DNA from: Cornus controversa
Lineage: Eukaryota; Streptophyta; Magnoliopsida; Cornales; Cornaceae
Direction: 5' to 3'
DNA: 64,000 nt
NCBI GenBank assembly: GCA_026545225.1
Contig: CM048845.1
Location: 99,457,033 to 99,521,032, forward strand
Shown here: piece after piece, positions 1 through 12,000 of the stretch
Layout of the letters: each line of letters starts with the position of its first letter
How positions within the stretch are numbered: the first letter of the stretch is position 1
Translations under genes and position numbers: made by a program
Notes under the pieces: model-generated
The model's database searches: none
What the model was told of the DNA's origin: nothing
The model's input: only the letters and a program-made list of their open reading frames with translations

Positions 1-2440
1 TAATAATCAATATTCCTTGTTTCATCAATTCTGTAAGAATTAAATTCTTTTGAATCAGCATTATGTCCAGACCCATTTCTCTCCTTTGAATAGAGGATAT
101 ATCAATTTCCTTTGAATTTCAAGCACGAGACAATATACTTTGACATTATTGATCATTCTTTGATTCACAGTATCATTCCATCTCAATTGAAAAAACAAAT
201 ACTCGTTCAGGAAGAAATGGAGTTCTGCTTCCGTGTTATTCTTGTATTGTTTTTTATTCTTACGTTTTTTCATATCTAATCCCGGATAATCTTCTTTAAT
301 ATCTTTTTGTTGGTTTAAGAAAAGGGATCCGGCATATTCTTGGTTTTGTACATCTGATCCAAGATCTTCTTGGCTTGCGGGTTCTTTTTCTTTTTCTGCT
401 TGATTTCGATTCTTTAATTCAAAAGATTGTTCTTTATTTGATGGTATAAAAAGATTCCTTTGTTGCTTTCCATTGATGTTTTTATTTTTACTAAAATTTT
501 CATTTATAATAATTTGCTTGGTATAACCTATGGTTGAATTGTATATATATTATAAAGTAAGGGAAATTTTGGGAAGAACCAAAATTCCAGATTCGATATG
601 GGACGACTTAGTATTTCTTCATTGATTCCCATCCAATCAAAAACAATTTTGTTTTGATTGGGTGGATTGCTTTCTTGAACTTGATGATTATTAGTGGTGG
701 TCTTAGTATTTTTATTACTGTTGGTATCGTTCTCGATCCATGCTTCAATATTGACTTTTTTTCTAAGACAAAAATTTATAATTTTCCAATCAAAATATTT
801 TCTATCCGGATGTTTTCCCATATACATAATATCACCTTCTCCTAGATAATTATTGATAGTGGTAATTCCCGGCATATCAAATAATTTGTGTTTATGTGTA
901 TTGCAATTATAAGAAATTTCTTGGTTCTTCGTTACTTGGAACGGTGATCCATAAATATATGAGTTCCTCTTATTTTCATAATTAATAGATTTATATGATA
1001 AAAGATCATATCTATAGTATTTTTGAAAATTTTCTTTTTGATTTGGTAATGAATATACTTCATAATTATTTTGTTTTTTGTAATGAATTAATTGGTCTTT
1101 TTCATATGAATCCCATTTGTTTAAATCCTTACTTTGAGCCATACGATGTTGATTGACTCTATTTCGCCATTTTTGTGGTATTAATTTAGACCATTTAATA
1201 TGAGATAAATCGTATTGATAATGAACTCTTAACCAATTTTTTCATTGATTTATTCCAGAATTCTGAAGTTTCTTAGGACTTAATTCGGAATGAAATATAC
1301 CTTGTGTTCCAAAATAATCCTTTAATGCAGTCTTAAGAAAAAAAATGTTCCATGATATTGAAGAATCGATCTTAATTTATACAAGTTAATAACTTGGGTT
1401 GGGATAATTTGTAAAATACATATGCTTGTGACACGGAGGATAAGTCACAAAAAATTTGTGACTTTTTATTATCATCACTAGTATTATAAAGTGAATTTTT
1501 TATAGTGGAAATGGAGTGAATTGTATTTTTATTTCTTTTAGCAATTCTTTCTTGATTTCTTTCATTATTGTAAAAGTATTTATCAATAATTTTGCTTGTT
1601 GATTCAAGAAAAAGTTGTCTTGATTCTGGGAATATTAATGATATATGGAAAGATATCTATGTATATCTAATGTAATTTGCGAATTAATCGAACATTTCTT
1701 CTTTTTAACATTTGCCAAATAGTTTTTGGTGATTCTAATCTTTTAACATTATTAATTGTTTTGTTAGGACTAATAGGAGTTGCGTTTTTTTTTTCTCTTT
1801 TGTAATTCTTTCTATTTGATTTCTGATTGTGTTTGTTCTATCCGTTAGATCTTTCATTTTTTTTTGTCAGTGAATAATTTGTCTATTTCGTAGATGGAAT
1901 TTGATTAAACGATTCACGAATTGTCCGATTGTTGATTATAGAATCTTTTTTCTTTTTTTGTTTCACTCGATTCATCTACTTCTCTCAATCTAAATAATAG
2001 AATTGGATTTATTTTTGAAAGTTCTTTTATTATTCTTGTTATAAATAGAATGCTTTTGATAACCCATTTTTTTGTTTCTTTTAAGACCCTTAGAAAAAAT
2101 GTGTTCTTTCTTTTAAAACTCTTATAACTATAATATACTTCTTTTCAATTGTCCATTTTTTTTTTTCGAGTTGCTTAAAAATTAGTTCAAAAAAGGAAGG
2201 TTGTTTTCGAGGAGAACCAAAAGGAAGGTTGGTTTCCATTCCCCAAATTGTTAAAAAACAAAAATCCTCTTTTTGTTCTTTTCCTTTCTTTTTCATTAGA
2301 TCTTTATGAGATGATTGTAGGCTTGTAGCTTAGATTTGTGTCAAGGTTTTAGACAAAAAGGAAATAAGATTTTTACCTGAATACCCATCTAGTAACCAAT
2401 TTTTTGAAAATTCTGTTTCTATCTTTGCTTAATTTCTAGG
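1..2440 (-). pseudogene. ycf1: Nuclear plastid DNA: decayed 3' part of plastid ycf1 (Tic214)
   Basis: Minus-strand translations resemble the C-terminal half of plastid Ycf1/Tic214, a large Lys/Asn-rich protein assigned to the inner-envelope import translocon. Minus 1142-528 reads as a 204-codon Ycf1-like stretch (starting [20 protein letters not shown]). Minus 273-61 matches the nearly terminal segment around [20 protein letters not shown]. Between and beyond these, frames are broken by stops and shifts, and only nucleotide-level resemblance continues to about 2.44 kb. The insertion runs off the left window edge, so its full size is unknown. The low-GC coding style differs from the nuclear genes here. 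No functional protein is expected. The right boundary is approximate; I judged it from where ycf1-like character fades into the TGAGACAC repeat. Confidence 0.85.
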
Positions 2441-2503
2441 AAAATTATAAAATTAACACCACCTTGAGGTTGCAGCTCACTTGCTGCTGTGGCCTACGGA
2501 TAA

Positions 2504-2760
2504 GTGAGACACCCTACTAACTAGTGTTGTGGTGGGAGCTCACAATTGCATGCATGAGACACCTTGCATGCATGAGACACCTAACTAGTCTGTTGTGGAC
2601 CACTTGTGGCCGGAGTTGGAGTCCATAGTTATGTGAGACACTCCGACTAATCGTACGTGACATAATTACGTGAGACATCTAATTTGCAATTTGCTAACTA
2701 GTGGTACGTGAGACACCCGACTAACAATTGTCACAACTTTACGAGACACCCAATTAGTCC
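2504..2760. repeat. Imperfect TGAGACAC repeat cluster
   Basis: About seven copies of a (G/A)TGAGACACC-like core occur in roughly 250 bp, at about 2504, 2554, 2572, 2633, 2670, 2708 and 2742 (the last as CGAGACACCC). Several are followed by ACTAA or CTAACTAGT. Spacing varies between about 18 and 60 bp, so this is a degenerate interspersed or tandem array, not a clean minisatellite. It lies directly beside the plastid-derived insertion. Function is unknown. Confidence 0.6.
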
Positions 2761-2770
2761 GGTGTTGTCA

Positions 2771-3673
2771 AAAAAAGAAAAGAAAAAAAAAAAGGCAGTG
2801 AAATCACCAATTTGATCAATTGGGCAAGGAGAGAGGAAGTTGACGTGACAAACAGTACAGTTGCACGTGTTAACTTGTCTAGAAGTCATCATGCCAAGAA
2901 AGAGATTCAACTTCTGGTAATCTATTTTGGTAGTTTTTTCCCCTCTGAATATGGTGAATTTTCAGTAATGATATACAAAAAAAGGATACAGTACAAAATG
3001 GAAATAGAAATATAAGAACTGCAAAACATATCAAAGAAATATGGATTTTTTTTTTCTCGGCAAGTAAATATATTTATGTTATTTTCCAAGCAAATGACCA
3101 TATTGAAAGAGAAGTGTGATAATCAAACAAGCATCCCTGAGCAACAGCACATGGTGACAATTATATCACTATATCAGGTATATATAAAAAGGGTAACGTC
3201 CATCATCCTGCAAAGCTAATGAAAGACACTTCCTAGAAATAAAAGACAAAACATCAACCCTAAGTTCAAATGTCAAACTAGATTCACTCTACATTCCATG
3301 AGCTAACGTTATGGCCTTAATTCATATAAGAGAAAATTCCTTGAAATCAAATGCTAACGTTTAGAACATCCATTCCCTTCCATCCATGTATATATATAGA
3401 TAGAGAGCATTCAGTCTATTCCATACCAAAAAGACTTTCCAGATTTACTCTGCTACAGTGCACCAGCAATGTTATTTCAGAACAACTAAGTATCACATTC
3501 TGCGGATGAGAATGAAACTCTATACCCCCCTCTTCATTTCTCCATATCAAAATCACTCCAACACAAAGGAACCAGGAAATGCAGAAATTCTAGTCTACAA
3601 AAATGAAAATGCTGATGCAATGATGAAGCCGCAACGTCATTCCCTTTCTCTGGGTGCTTTCAGCTAGCCAACT
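2771..3673. other. MDH 3' flank and 3' UTR region, no other gene seen
   Basis: This is AT-rich sequence downstream of the malate dehydrogenase stop codon. The part next to 3673 probably includes its 3' UTR, but I cannot place the poly(A) site. No convincing reading frame, RNA gene or element is visible in the rest. Confidence 0.4.
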
Positions 3674-4912
3674 CTATGCATTCACTGTTTGCTTCTGTGC
3701 AAAAGCTATTCCCTTCTCAATGCTGGCCTTCAGTTCTGGCTTGAGGGCTGACAGAGCCTTTTCCTCGTACTCGGTCAATCCTTGGAGGTCAGATGAAATC
3801 ACAGCCTCAACTCCTTTCCTCCCAAGCTTAACTCTTGATGCAAAGAACGGAAGTTCAGTCAACTCAGATTGAATGAAAGTGCACTCATAGACATCACCAT
3901 CTCCATCCAAAGCACGTAAAGAAGACTCGACAAATCTTGCTGCTGCATATGCCATTGACAGTGTAGCAGACCCTGCACCAGCCTTTGCATCCACAACTTC
4001 TGTCCCAGCATTTTGGATCCTCACCGTCAGCTCTTTTATTTCTTCATCAGTGAAACTAACAGAGGGTTTCGTCTTTGACAGCAGGGGTAGAATAGTTATT
4101 CCAGCATGTCCACCCACAACTGGGACATCAACGTCAATGAGCTTCAAGTTTTTCTTCTGGGCAACAAATGTGTTTGCCCTGACAACATCAAGAGTGGTGA
4201 CACCAAAGAGCTTCTTTGGATCATACACACCCTTTTGCTTCAAAACTTCTGCTGCAATTGGCACGGTAGAGTTTACTGGATTGCTGATAATGTGAATGAA
4301 GGCATCAGGGCAGTTATCAGCAACGGCCTCAATCAACGTCTTCACTATGTTGGCATTGATATTGAAGAGGTCGTCACGGGTCATACCTGGCTTCCTTGGA
4401 ACTCCCGCAGGTATGACAACCACATCAACACCTTTCAAAGAATCTGCCAACTCAGAAGCTCCTGTGAAGTCCAAAACTTGAGAAGGAGTATTGCAGTGAC
4501 TGAGGTCAGCAGCAACACCCTTGACATTTGCTATGTCATAAAGGTGCAGCGATGAAACCAACGGTGACATCTTGACCAGAAGCGCTAATGGCTGACCAAT
4601 ACCCCCACTGGCTCCAAGAATTGCCACTTTGTAAGATGCCTGAGGCTGAAGGACATTCCATGATCTCTGGTTTTCTTTTTGGGATTTTGTTACAAAGGAT
4701 TCCTGAAGTGCTGCACTACTTTCCTTGCCCAAGAAGGATGATTCCGATTCACAGCTTACAGATATTGCTGCTTTGAGGCCGCTGAAACTCTTTAAACAGT
4801 TCCTGGAGTTGAACCTTACACCAGAGGCCTTTGATTGTGAAAGCAGGTTCGCTTTGGAGCCAAAGGACGTAGTTGATCCGATTGAAAAGATAGTTGCTGA
4901 TGTTGCTGCCAT
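3674..4912 (-). CDS. PNAD-MDH: Plastidial NAD-dependent malate dehydrogenase
   Basis: Uninterrupted 412-codon coding exon. The enzyme interconverts malate and oxaloacetate with NAD(H) and in plastids supports the malate valve. Residues 1 to about 80 are rich in Ser/Ala/Lys and poor in acidic residues, as in a chloroplast transit peptide. The NAD-binding glycine motif GASGGIG is at 100-106. The substrate loop [11 protein letters not shown] holds Arg173 and Arg179. The ISNPVN motif is near 209-214, LDVVRAN supplies Arg245, and GGHAG supplies the catalytic His269. It resembles the plastidial NAD-MDH family (Arabidopsis At3g47520 type) more than mitochondrial or peroxisomal forms, mainly by its long N-terminus. 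Length is close to the family norm. A CAG acceptor lies eight bases upstream of the ATG, so the leader is spliced. Confidence 0.96.
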   Translation of the reverse strand: MAATSATIFSIGSTTSFGSKANLLSQSKASGVRFNSRNCLKSFSGLKAAISVSCESESSFLGKESSAALQESFVTKSQKENQRSWNVLQPQASYKVAILGASGGIGQPLALLVKMSPLVSSLHLYDIANVKGVAADLSHCNTPSQVLDFTGASELADSLKGVDVVVIPAGVPRKPGMTRDDLFNINANIVKTLIEAVADNCPDAFIHIISNPVNSTVPIAAEVLKQKGVYDPKKLFGVTTLDVVRANTFVAQKKNLKLIDVDVPVVGGHAGITILPLLSKTKPSVSFTDEEIKELTVRIQNAGTEVVDAKAGAGSATLSMAYAAARFVESSLRALDGDGDVYECTFIQSELTELPFFASRVKLGRKGVEAVISSDLQGLTEYEEKALSALKPELKASIEKGIAFAQKQTVNA

Positions 4913-4919
4913 CTCGCAC

Positions 4920-7189
4920 CTGAAACAAGAGAGATATTGATGCGTCCGTAGACCATATGACCAGAATTAATTGTTAAATATGCAACAAGCTGCTTGACCT
5001 TCAATAAAAAATTCAGGATGGTTGATATTTTTAAGTTAAGAAAAGAACAACGACCTTATATAAAGCATATCAAATATGCAAACAGGTATACAACTGGTCA
5101 ACAGGCTTTACTTTAATGATTAAGCTTGGTAGATGCATGCAAATATTTATGCTTTTTCTTTTCTACATATAAGCTGAAGATAAACTTGTAGGTTCAAATG
5201 TGTATTTCAAACATACGTAAGAAATCTGTGACTGGAGCCATCAAGAACATGTCAAGCACCTAATAACAGTGGTGTTCACAAATCTATGCCAGATTGAGTG
5301 ACACTGCAGATTGTTCCCAGCCACGAATTCATCTGTGACATAAGCATCCTTGGGTGGCATGACCATGTGGGGTAGGCCAAAAAGGGTTGGTGAAGTCAAG
5401 TTACAACCAAAACATCTGGTTTCAGGCAATGAAATTGATGATGGAGGCATTGAGTGTTAGAAATTAATCAAACATATCGACATTTTTATCTTAACATTTA
5501 AAATTGAAATAAAGTTGCTGGGATAAGTCTTTGCACTAGTCTATCTTATCCAATTGAATTTCGCTCTGGTTGTTTAGTTAAGAAAAATTGTGTAATCAGA
5601 TTGTAGAGAGAGAGAGAGAAGCTAATAATAAAAGATTAGCTCTCCTCTTCTTCAGTTTTCTCATAGTCCTATGCACTGTTCTTTATTCTTTCCAGTTGTT
5701 AATATTGCCCTATGCGGTCAACAAAGTTCAGCTTATAAAGTATCAAAATCCAACATTCAGCAGGTATGACTAAAAACTTGATTAAAATATAGAATTGGGT
5801 CAGAAGCTTGTTGGCTTAGAAGCCATAAAGTTTTTTACTCCCAACTGAAGGTGCAAAACAGTACAAAATCCATGACAAACTAAGAAATAAACAATAAGAT
5901 TGCCACTATAAATCTTAGCCACGTAACAAAGTTGGAAACATGAATCATTTAATACGCTTTTGGTGATAATAACATATCAAAGTCTTTTAGGTTGGAAGTG
6001 TGAAATCTTTGTGTGACAAATGTAGGAATCACAATTTCTTTGGACTAGTAGTGTGTATAAAACACCAGAATTCAACTTCTTATTACAACTTAAACATTAA
6101 ACAAACCAGCAAAGTAAAAAGGATCCAAAAAAAAAAAAGGAAAAACAGCTACCATGCCAATCATTTAATTTCAAAACCTACACCCTCAAAACCAAAAAAC
6201 TAAAATAAAAGTACAGATCTATTTACCTCACACACTCTTTGCTTTTTTTCTTCAATTTTACCTTACAGATACCCAAATCAAACTAACAAAAGAAAAAATT
6301 AGTAGTCTTGCTAAGCTGAAAATTGAAAATTTTATTACCATAAAAACATGGAAATGAGAATATACTTTCGCAGAGAATTACTAGGGATTTTGATAAATTG
6401 TCATAAAACACAGGTTTGATGGTAATTAAGAAACTCAAAAATAGATAATAAACTTAAATTAGAAAAATTTAAAAATCACGATGTGAATATCCTAATTGAA
6501 TAATCTGTTACATGGTGCTATGACACACTTGTAAGGTAGCTAATTCAATAATGTAACAAATATTTCAGAAAATTGCAAATAAAGGGTTTCACGATCTTGC
6601 AAAATTTTCAAATTGTCGAGAATCTTAGTTAGATTCAACGGCACAATGAATGGAACTGTGAGACAGTATGACAAGAACAAAGTTGCTCATAATTAAAAGA
6701 ATACATTGAGAAACTACGAATCACATATCCAAGTCAGAGATACGGATCATATATAAAAGAAGACTTATTTAAACAAGATTTCATAAAGATCCATAGGTTC
6801 AGATTCACACCCACAAGATTAACTACTGAACGGTAAAGTTACAAAACACTCGAATCAATTTTAAAATCTGAACTAAGGAAATTAGGAAACATTTCATAAA
6901 ATCCATAGTGAATCTTGAAATTTACCGAAAAACCCCTAGATACACCCCCACGAAAATTGAAGATTAACTACTGAAAACGAAGAGTACGCTACAAAACTCT
7001 CAAGAATCAATTTAAGCAACCATAAACCCACAAATCTGAACCAAGGAAATGAGGAAACATACAAGTGAATGAACGAAACAAGTTTTAAACATACGAATCC
7101 ACAAATCTATAGCTCATTCAAACACATAATTGATATTAATTTGTAGAACCAGAAGCTACGAATCTAACAAGATTGATCGGAATAATTAC
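4920..7189 (-). other. Predicted 5'-UTR intron of the MDH gene
   Basis: This is a 2.27-kb AT-rich interval between the inferred leader exon and the coding exon. I see no transposon with clear ends and no convincing gene. Short open frames such as minus 5450-5241 have no recognisable domain. A long intron directly before the start codon is a common plant arrangement and sometimes enhances expression, but nothing in the sequence proves that here. Confidence 0.45.
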
Positions 7190-7400
7190 CTTTGAGATTT
7201 TTTCTGACTCTGACCTCAATTTGAAGCGCAAAAGAACCAAATCAACTGATTCGAAGAAAAGAAAGGAAAAGGAGAGAAATTAGATTTGAGAAAATTTCTT
7301 GTAAACGAAGGACTAAAAAAGGGATGATTTTCTTTTCTTCTCCGCCGTTTGGCCTCGAAGAAATCTAACAGCAGCGGTAGGTATAAATTGTGGAGCTCTA
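7190..7400 (-). other. PNAD-MDH: Inferred 5' leader exon of the MDH gene
   Basis: On the minus strand a good donor, CTCAAAG/GTAATT, lies at 7190/7189. A pyrimidine-tract acceptor, TTGTTTCAG/GTGCGAG, lies at 4920/4919, just upstream of the MDH start codon. Joining them gives a non-coding leader with a 2,270-bp intron (4920-7189). The pyrimidine-rich minus strand at 7200-7330 looks like a plant 5' UTR. The upstream end of the exon is a guess. Transcript data would be needed; this is inference from splice signals only. Confidence 0.55.
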
Positions 7401-8817
7401 TTTGAAAACCCACGGATCTTTTAGAAATATTCTGATTCTCCCGATCAGATCTTAACCGTCAGTTTTTATCACTGTTTTAACGGATGGGATTAGATGTTAA
7501 CAAAATGTTTCCATCTGGTCCGATCGTCTTGATTCCAAGTTTCCAACTACTCCCACCCGCGCCGCCAAGCGGAGGGAGAGATTTTTTAGCGTTTAAGAAA
7601 TAGACTAAAAATTCTATCCATTTACTAATGGTAATTACTAAAATGGATGATTTTAGTAAATGAGTTACTAATGATTCGTCATCCAATGTAGTAGTGTGTA
7701 TCATTACTATGGTAACAAATATCATTACTCAAAAAACTCTAACACGAGAGAATAATGGTAACGTGTTTCATCGCTATTATAAGGAATATCGTTACTCAAA
7801 ATACTCTAACACGAGAGAATAATTGTCCAAATAAATAAGAGATCCTACTAGTAGTCTACTACTACTAAATGAGAGTTTTGTGGGCTTGGGTTTAACAGGA
7901 CTGAACTCATTCATATTCGTCCACTTTCGTATTTACAGAAGGCACAACCAAAGCCCAAGATAATTATTACCAATTCACTAAATGCTACAACAAGGTTTTG
8001 GCTCTTGTGATATCAATTTATGGAACGAATTTAGGTACATATTAATTGAGTTAGGGGATTAGGAAAATTGGTTATTACGATTGTTGAGAAATTGTTTATA
8101 ATTTATTTTTTAAAGATTTTTTTATTCAAGATTTAATTTTTTCTTATAAAATAAACTCATCCCCGACTCCAATGTGGAGTGGGTTTGGGAATTAATTTTT
8201 TCTTACAAAAAGAGTTTGTGACAGGGGTGATCTAAACCTGTCCCATTAACAATCCTAGCTCCATCATTCCATGGAAGGTTGAGAAAAATAGTTGTGTAAG
8301 TTTACCAACTGCCAAGAAAAGAATAAAAAAATAAAAATAAAAAGAAAAGAAAAGAAAAAATGGAGTTCTTATAAAAGTGTCATTAAAAGGGGAGAGAATT
8401 TGTTGGATTCATCTAATTTGAGTTGCTTTGAACTGCTCATTCCCAAATTGAGTTGTTAACCGTGCAGTCCAATGTAGGGTTTTTTAATTGTTCTTCCAAA
8501 TTGAGTTGCTTTGCTTTTAACTGCTCATTTCCAAATGAAAAAAAAAAAAAACTGGTTTATCTTTTCAAAGGATAAAAAAATGTAAATCTCGTTTTTTCTT
8601 CTCTTTTTAATTTCCTCTCCATTTTTCTCACTAAGTTGAATACTGATTATTGACAGAGTCCTATAATGTTAGTAATTGTAACGGTCCTCTGAAGCTAGTT
8701 TATTTAACCCATTTCCAAATTAAAAATTCCAGATTATTAAGATTCCCCAGAACATACTATTCTCATTAAAATTTCAGCTCAATACCTTATAAAATTGAAA
8801 ATGACAGACCACTTCAA

Positions 8818-8858
<41 letters not shown>

Positions 8859-9071
8859 ATATGGAGAGGGAAGTCTGCACACTGTTTAGTAGTTCAGTAA
8901 TAAGCATCATCAGTAATTCCATATTTAAACAATAGATTCTAGTGCAGTTCCATATTAAGTGTTACCAAGCATTGGGCAGAAACATTCAGCTGAATGGCAC
9001 ACTGAATACAGCTTTCAATTTCTCCATCCTAAAGTACATTTTACAACCTTTTTGGTTGCCCCCATGATTCA
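7401..9071. other. Spacer between the MDH 5' end and the HNH-gene 3' end
   Basis: Probably contains the MDH promoter (minus strand, upstream of about 7400) and the HNH-gene 3' UTR near 9071. Two near-identical short segments, about 7711-7760 and 7785-7825, share ACTCTAACACGAGAGAATAA and form a local direct duplication. A (GA)n microsatellite lies at about 8819-8853. No further gene is seen. Confidence 0.45.
8819..8853. repeat. (GA)n microsatellite
   Basis: Uninterrupted AG dinucleotide run ending in a short G tract. Confidence 0.9.
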
Positions 9072-12000
9072 TCACTGAATGCTACATCCCCCGGAATCTG
9101 GCCCACGACGGACATTTCCAAAGGCCGATAATTCAAGGAGATCCATGTCACGGCCTGCATTTGGTTTAAAAAAATAATTGGAAACAATTACAATGATGTA
9201 TCCAAATTAATAATTGTGTATATTCATTCTTTAAGAAATTAGATGGGCTTCATGAGACCTGCAATTACCTGAGACCCGGCAGTAAGAGCTTTTCTGAATA
9301 AGATCCGCCCTGGATATCTCAGTCCGATTCCCTTTTGATCGGTTAACTGTTGCCTGCAGCAAGAAAAGGACATGGGACAAAAGCCAACTCTCCAAATAGG
9401 TGATGAGCATGCACAACACAATAATAACTAAATTTAGGGTACCCCTATATTTAAGTTCACCATTCAGACACTAACACAGGCGATGATTTCTTTACACTTG
9501 TTTGAATAGCCAAAACAGAGGTGCCACCAAAATATCCCCAACATCAAAAAAATGAATTGCACAAAATCATTATAAAATGAGATTAATGCATTATTAATTG
9601 CTTGCAGGGTGTTCAAGAGTGTGGTATGGCAATGTTATTAACATTAACAGCTAGATTTAGGAAAGGTGAAGTCCTTTCATCCTTGCCTCCTTATTGCAAG
9701 TTGTCAAAAGAGGAAGGTCAAGAAGCAGGGATTAAAGGCTAGAGAGAGAGAGAGAATTTCTTCTTCTTACAAACCAATATCGAAATTAGAACTTGAACCC
9801 TGCAACTTTCCCTTTTGGGGAGTAGGGGATATCACTAAGAGATGAAAGTCCACAGTTATTATAGAATACAAATATTTGATATAAGTTATAACCATGGGTT
9901 AAGTGCAAAAAAAACCCTCGCTATATACAGAATGTGCAAATAGCCCCCTGAAGTTCAATTAACCCCCTACATTTTTTAAATTGTGCAAATAGGTACATTC
10001 CGTCAATTTGCCGTTAAGAGAAGAATGAAATGAAGAAATTACCCTTACGGCAAAATAAAAATAAATAAATAAACCGTAGAAATGACATCGGCTTAACACA
10101 CTCTGTCTCTTTGATTTTTCTCTCCCTTCGATTCCAATCTCTCTCTCTCTCTCACTTCGCTCTAGGTCTCTCTCACTCTCTTCGATTTCAGCTTTCTCTC
10201 TCTCTCTCTTGATTTCACTCTGTTTGTGTTCGATCCCTCTCTCTTGATTTCACTCTCACTCTGATCAATACTTCAATCTCATTCTCTCTCTCTGTTCAAC
10301 ATTTATCCAGATCTCATCGTTTCTCTCTGTTCTCTCATTCTCCATCTCTGTTCAATTCCAAGGTTCAATTTCGTGATTAACCACTATTGGGGCTCAAGAG
10401 CATGCTAGGTCCCTATCAGATGGCTTGCGTGCTGTTTTACTGGATTGGTGATGTACTAAACGTTGTGGATTAGAAGACATATTACCAGTCTTGTTGTGAC
10501 TTGTGCCAATGGAGTAGTATATCAATTACAGGATCATGCTCTTATACACACACATATATAGTCATGACTATACACACACACAGTCACTTCTCTTATCTGA
10601 TTTTCATTTTTTTTCCGGATCTTGGGTTTCTTTAACCTTTCGATTGGGGCTACTTTTTGCATTTTAATGATTTGTTTTTTGATAAGATTTTCAATTACAT
10701 TATAACATCTAGAATGGATTTTTGGGTGCGCGTGTTCCTCCTCCTAACTATTGTTTCTCTGTCCTCTCTCTCTATATATATATACATAGCCGTTAACAGA
10801 AGAATGAAATGAAGAAATTACCCTTACGGCAAAATAAAAATAAATAAATAAAGTAGAAATGACATCGGCTTGACACACTCTCTGTCTCTTCGATTTTTCT
10901 CTCTCTTCGTTCTGGGTCTCTCTCTCTCTCTCTCTTCGATTTCAGCTCTCTCCCTCTCTCTCTTGACTTCACTCTGTTTGTGTTCGATCTCTCTCTTTTG
11001 ATTTCACTCTCACTCTGTTCAATACTTCAATCTCATTCTCTCTCTCTGTTCAACATTTTTCCAGATCTCATTGTCTCTCTCTGTTCTCTCATTCTCCATC
11101 TCTGTTCAATTCCAAGGTTCAATTTCTTGATTAACCACTATTGGGGCTCAAGAGCATGCTAGGTCGGTAGGTCCCTCATGGTTAACTTCATGGTTTACAT
11201 TGTATTCTATATTGTAAATTGTCAATGGAGTTCTTCCAAATGCATTCTCCTTTCTGCTTGCATGTTCTCTCTGCCTTCTTTTTTCACTCTTCATTCAGGG
11301 CAGAAGTTAGTTTTGACACAGTTGATTCATGATTTCTGGTACTGCATCACTAGAAATTTAGTATGGTCTTAACATTATTAGTCATAATTATTTTCTTTAA
11401 CAGAATAACTTTCATTACAGTGAAGTGAAATTTTATTAAGATTCTGAGAGAGAGATGATAGAGAGAGAAAAATTGGGCGAAAAACTCAGAGAGAGAGAGA
11501 GTGTAGCATCCAAACAAGGTGCTAACCTATAAAATTGAAAAGGGTATTTTCGGATTTTCATTAAAAAATTGGTCAAAGACGACAGTCAACTGTCATTTTC
11601 TAAGGGTGGGGGGCAATTTGCACATTCGTTTCAAATGTTTGGGGGATTACATCAGCATAGTTAACTGGAGGGGTGTTTTTTGCACTTTTTTGTATAGCAA
11701 GGGGTTTTTTTGCACTTAACCCTATAAATAAATATGTATAGCTGGGATTATGTGTGATAGACGAATATCCGTCTCTAGTGAAGTGTAAGACATTATCTTC
11801 TTACGGAGCTGCAACAAAATCCAGGTATGGGAACTTGAGATTGTTGAGAACGAGGTGAAGGGAAACCCTAGCTTCATTCTGGTGCACAAGCTCCGCATGT
11901 TGAAGATGGATATTATTAAGCAATATTAAACCGAGAAGTATTTGGGAATATAGAATAGTGGAAAGATAGATTATTTGGGAAATTTGCATCCTCGGACTTC

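Larger units (their letters stand above)
9896..11722. mobile_element. DNA-transposon-like element with terminal inverted repeats
   Basis: The left end GGGTTAAGTGCAAAAAAAAC and the reverse complement of the right end GGGTTAAGTGCAAAAAAACC are nearly identical. Subterminal GAATGTGCAAAT.GCCCCC is also shared in inverted orientation. No transposase is recognisable, so the element is non-autonomous. It lies in intron 2 of the HNH gene. I could not identify a clear target-site duplication, so the superfamily is unassigned. Confidence 0.65.

Noticed and set aside
3654..4940. Several plus-strand open frames (up to 149 codons) opposite the MDH gene
   Set aside because: They are antisense shadows of the conserved MDH coding exon and show no domain of their own.
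5241..5450. 69-codon minus-strand frame in the MDH leader intron
   Set aside because: It lies inside a predicted intron and resembles nothing I know.
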